Source: Elusimicrobia bacterium RIFCSPLOWO2_12_FULL_59_9
GTDB taxonomy: Bacteria; Elusimicrobiota; Elusimicrobia; O2-12-FULL-59-9
Length of the DNA stretch: 23,462 nucleotides
Assembly: GCA_001800185.1 (NCBI GenBank)
Contig: MGUX01000155.1
Location: 1-23,462, forward strand
Direction of reading: 5' to 3'
Both the position numbers and the translations under genes were made by a program. Each line of letters begins with the position of its first letter. Within the stretch, counting starts at the first letter, position 1. A model generated the notes under the pieces. The model made no database searches. It was given only the letters and a program-made list of their open reading frames with translations, and was not told the origin of the DNA. Positions 21,819 through 23,462 of the stretch are shown piece by piece.

Positions 21819-22658
21819 ATGCATCACATTTTTTCTATCGCCTCGCCCAGAAACCTCCTGGCCTTCGGCGGCCTGGCCTCTCTATGGGCCATGGAGCAAT
21901 GCAGGCCCTTCAAGGCCTCCGCCGACCGGCGGCCGGCCCGCTGGGCGCGCAACCTGTTTTTGACCCTCTCCAACGGCCTCATCGTGAACGTGTTTTTGAG
22001 CGGCCTCATCGTGGCCTATGTCGTCTGGCTTCGGGAAAACGGCGTCGGCCTCTTGAACCTGACCGGGTGCGGTCCCCGGACCAACGTCCTGCTGAGCTTT
22101 TTGTTCTTTGATTTCATCACCTACCTTTGGCACCGGGCCTACCACGAGGTTCCCGCCCTATGGCGCCTGCATCAAGTCCACCATTCCGACCTCGACCTCG
22201 ACGTGACCAGCGCCAGCCGCTTCCATCTTCTTGAGATTCTGCTCTCGACCGTATTTCGAACGGCCATGCTGACGCTTTGGGGCCCGAGCGTCGAAGCCGT
22301 CGTTATTTTCGAGGCCGGCCTTCTCGCCTTCGCCCAAATACAGCACTCCAACCTCAAGCTGCCCGGTCTTTGGGACGCGCGCCTAAGGCGCCTTTTCGTC
22401 ACTCCCGACATGCACCGGGTGCACCACTCCCAGGTCAGGAGCCACACCAATTCCAATTATTCCACCGTCTTCTCTTTTTGGGACCGTTGGATGAGAACCT
22501 ACAACGTGGAAGGCATCGATCAGGTAAAACTCGTCATCGGCCTGCCCGAGTTTCCGCGGCGGGAAGACGTGACCCTGAAGAAAATCCTGCTCATGCCGTT
22601 TCTTTCCGCCCGCGGCGGCGCGCCGCCCGTTGAGGCCCCATCGGAGGCGGCAAGCTGA
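21819..22658 (+). CDS. Sterol desaturase/fatty acid hydroxylase family membrane protein
   Basis: 279 aa. Hydrophobic segments lie at about 12-25, 45-70, 88-104 and 138-175. The di-iron His boxes are all present: HRAYH (H105, H109), HQVHH (H118, H121, H122) and HRVHH (H199, H202, H203), with an extra H176. Family members hydroxylate or desaturate lipids using two iron atoms and O2, embedded in the membrane; the substrate is not assignable. It sits 13 nt after the MBL-fold gene and 4 nt before the beta-propeller gene, so it is likely co-transcribed. The C-terminal tail (260-279) is Pro/Ala/Glu-rich. Confidence 0.93.
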   Translation: MHHIFSIASPRNLLAFGGLASLWAMEQCRPFKASADRRPARWARNLFLTLSNGLIVNVFLSGLIVAYVVWLRENGVGLLNLTGCGPRTNVLLSFLFFDFITYLWHRAYHEVPALWRLHQVHHSDLDLDVTSASRFHLLEILLSTVFRTAMLTLWGPSVEAVVIFEAGLLAFAQIQHSNLKLPGLWDARLRRLFVTPDMHRVHHSQVRSHTNSNYSTVFSFWDRWMRTYNVEGIDQVKLVIGLPEFPRREDVTLKKILLMPFLSARGGAPPVEAPSEAAS

Positions 22659-22662
22659 ACGT

Positions 22663-23462
22663 ATGCGGGCATTGGCGACGATCCTAGGCTTTCTTGTCTT
22701 TCTCGCCGGTCCTTTGGGCGCCGCCGCAAAGCCTTTGCCCCTGGACTCCATCCAGCTTCCTCCGGGATTTAAAATCCGACTTTACGCCAAGGACGTTCCG
22801 GGCGCGCGCACGATGGCCTTGAGTCCGGATGGCACCCTTTTTATCGGAACGCGCGAGCAAGGGAACGTCTACGCGGTCGTGGACCAAGACAAGGACAACG
22901 TCGCCGACCAGGTTGTGACCGTGGCGCGCAAGCTCTTCATGCCCAACGGCGTGGCCTTCCGGGAGGGTGCCCTGTACGTCGCCGAGGTCCACCGCGTCCT
23001 GCGCTTCGACGGCATCGAAAAGCGCCTCAAAAAACCCCCGAATCCGGTCGTCGTCAACGCCGCCTTCCCGAAAAGCCGATACCATGGCGCCAAGCTCATC
23101 CGCTTCGGCCCCGACGGCCTGCTCTACGTTCCCGTCGGAGCTCCCTGCAACGCCTGCAAGAAAAAAGACCCGCGCTTCGCCGGCCTGCTGCGCATGCGCC
23201 CCGACGGCTCCGGGCTGGAAGTTTTCGCCTCCGGCATACGCAACGCGGCCGGCTTCGACTGGCAGCCGGAAACCGGCGCGCTGTGGTTCACCGACAACTG
23301 CCGGGACTGGCTGGGAAAAGGCCTGCCGCCCGACGAGCTCAACTGCGCTCCGGACAAAGGCCTGCATTTCGGATTTCCCCATTGCCACGGAAAAGACATC
23401 GACGATCCCAAGTTCGGCAAGAAAGGCCTTTGCGGCCAATACGTCCCGCCCGCCTTGGAACT
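22663..23462 (+). CDS. Sorbosone-dehydrogenase-like beta-propeller protein, 3' end outside window
   Basis: 266 codons are seen before the window ends. The signal peptide is about 1-21 (ALATILGFLVFLAGPLGAAA), so it is periplasmic. Propeller repeats typical of the PQQ-type glucose/sorbosone dehydrogenase (GSDH/NHL) superfamily follow: LPPGFKIRLYAKDVPGAR (32-49), ALSPDGTLFIGTR (52-64), NGVAFREGALYVAEVHRV, YHGAKLIRFGPDGLLYVPVG (140-159) with H141, ASGIRNAAGFDW (189-200) and FTDNCRDWLG. Extra cysteines (CNAC at 162-165, GFPHCHG at 237-243) suggest disulfides or a haem/metal site; a CxxCH is not seen in the visible part. It is the third gene of the likely operon starting at 21194. Substrate unknown. 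Confidence 0.9.
   Translation, partial: MRALATILGFLVFLAGPLGAAAKPLPLDSIQLPPGFKIRLYAKDVPGARTMALSPDGTLFIGTREQGNVYAVVDQDKDNVADQVVTVARKLFMPNGVAFREGALYVAEVHRVLRFDGIEKRLKKPPNPVVVNAAFPKSRYHGAKLIRFGPDGLLYVPVGAPCNACKKKDPRFAGLLRMRPDGSGLEVFASGIRNAAGFDWQPETGALWFTDNCRDWLGKGLPPDELNCAPDKGLHFGFPHCHGKDIDDPKFGKKGLCGQYVPPALE

Overview
The window is dense, high-GC bacterial DNA with short intergenic gaps. The predicted secreted lipoprotein-like and outer-membrane barrel proteins suggest a diderm (Gram-negative-type) organism. The REC/PAS/HisKA content, the CxxC-tailed response regulator and the HEAT-GT2-YaiO cassette would fit an environmental lineage such as Desulfobacterota, Elusimicrobiota or Omnitrophota, but nothing here fixes the taxon. 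No rRNA, tRNA, CRISPR array, transposase or integrase was recognised.

Region 1 (1-13515) is a signalling island read outward from a 118-bp divergent intergenic region (6263-6380). Leftward: an excisionase-type HTH-REC regulator, a six-TM histidine kinase, a single-domain receiver, a REC-GAF-HisKA-HATPase kinase, and a multi-PAS/GAF sensor that leaves the window at base 1. Rightward: a second six-TM kinase sharing the same membrane sensor domain, a KaiB homologue with its own sigma70-like promoter, a PAS-PAS-HisKA-HATPase-REC hybrid kinase, a single receiver, a REC with degenerate GGDEF, a REC-HisKA-HATPase kinase, another single receiver, and an OmpR/PhoB-type REC-winged-helix regulator. Many junctions overlap by 1-4 nt, so each arm looks like one or two transcripts. 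No kaiC or kaiA is visible.

Region 2 (13516-15382) holds a CsgG/FlgO-like exported protein, a truncated receiver just behind it, and a convergent REC protein with a four-cysteine tail. With these the window has eleven receiver domains, five recognisable histidine kinases and no HPt protein.

Region 3 (15472-19704) looks like an envelope polysaccharide locus: a small membrane protein, a membrane-anchored HEAT-repeat protein overlapping a processive family 2 glycosyltransferase by 32 nt, and a convergent TPR/YaiO-type outer-membrane barrel.

Region 4 (19746-23462) is mostly metabolic: a histone-deacetylase-fold amidohydrolase, a Mut7-C RNase-domain protein, a metallo-beta-lactamase-fold protein with eroded metal ligands, a sterol-desaturase-family hydroxylase, and the start of a sorbosone-dehydrogenase-like beta-propeller.

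My working inference is that KaiB and the two paralogous membrane kinases are part of a multi-branch phosphorelay whose DNA-binding outputs are the HTH-REC and REC-winged-helix proteins, possibly controlling envelope or polysaccharide genes nearby. Several genes also share a -10-like hexamer exactly 6 nt before ATG, which suggests leaderless transcripts.
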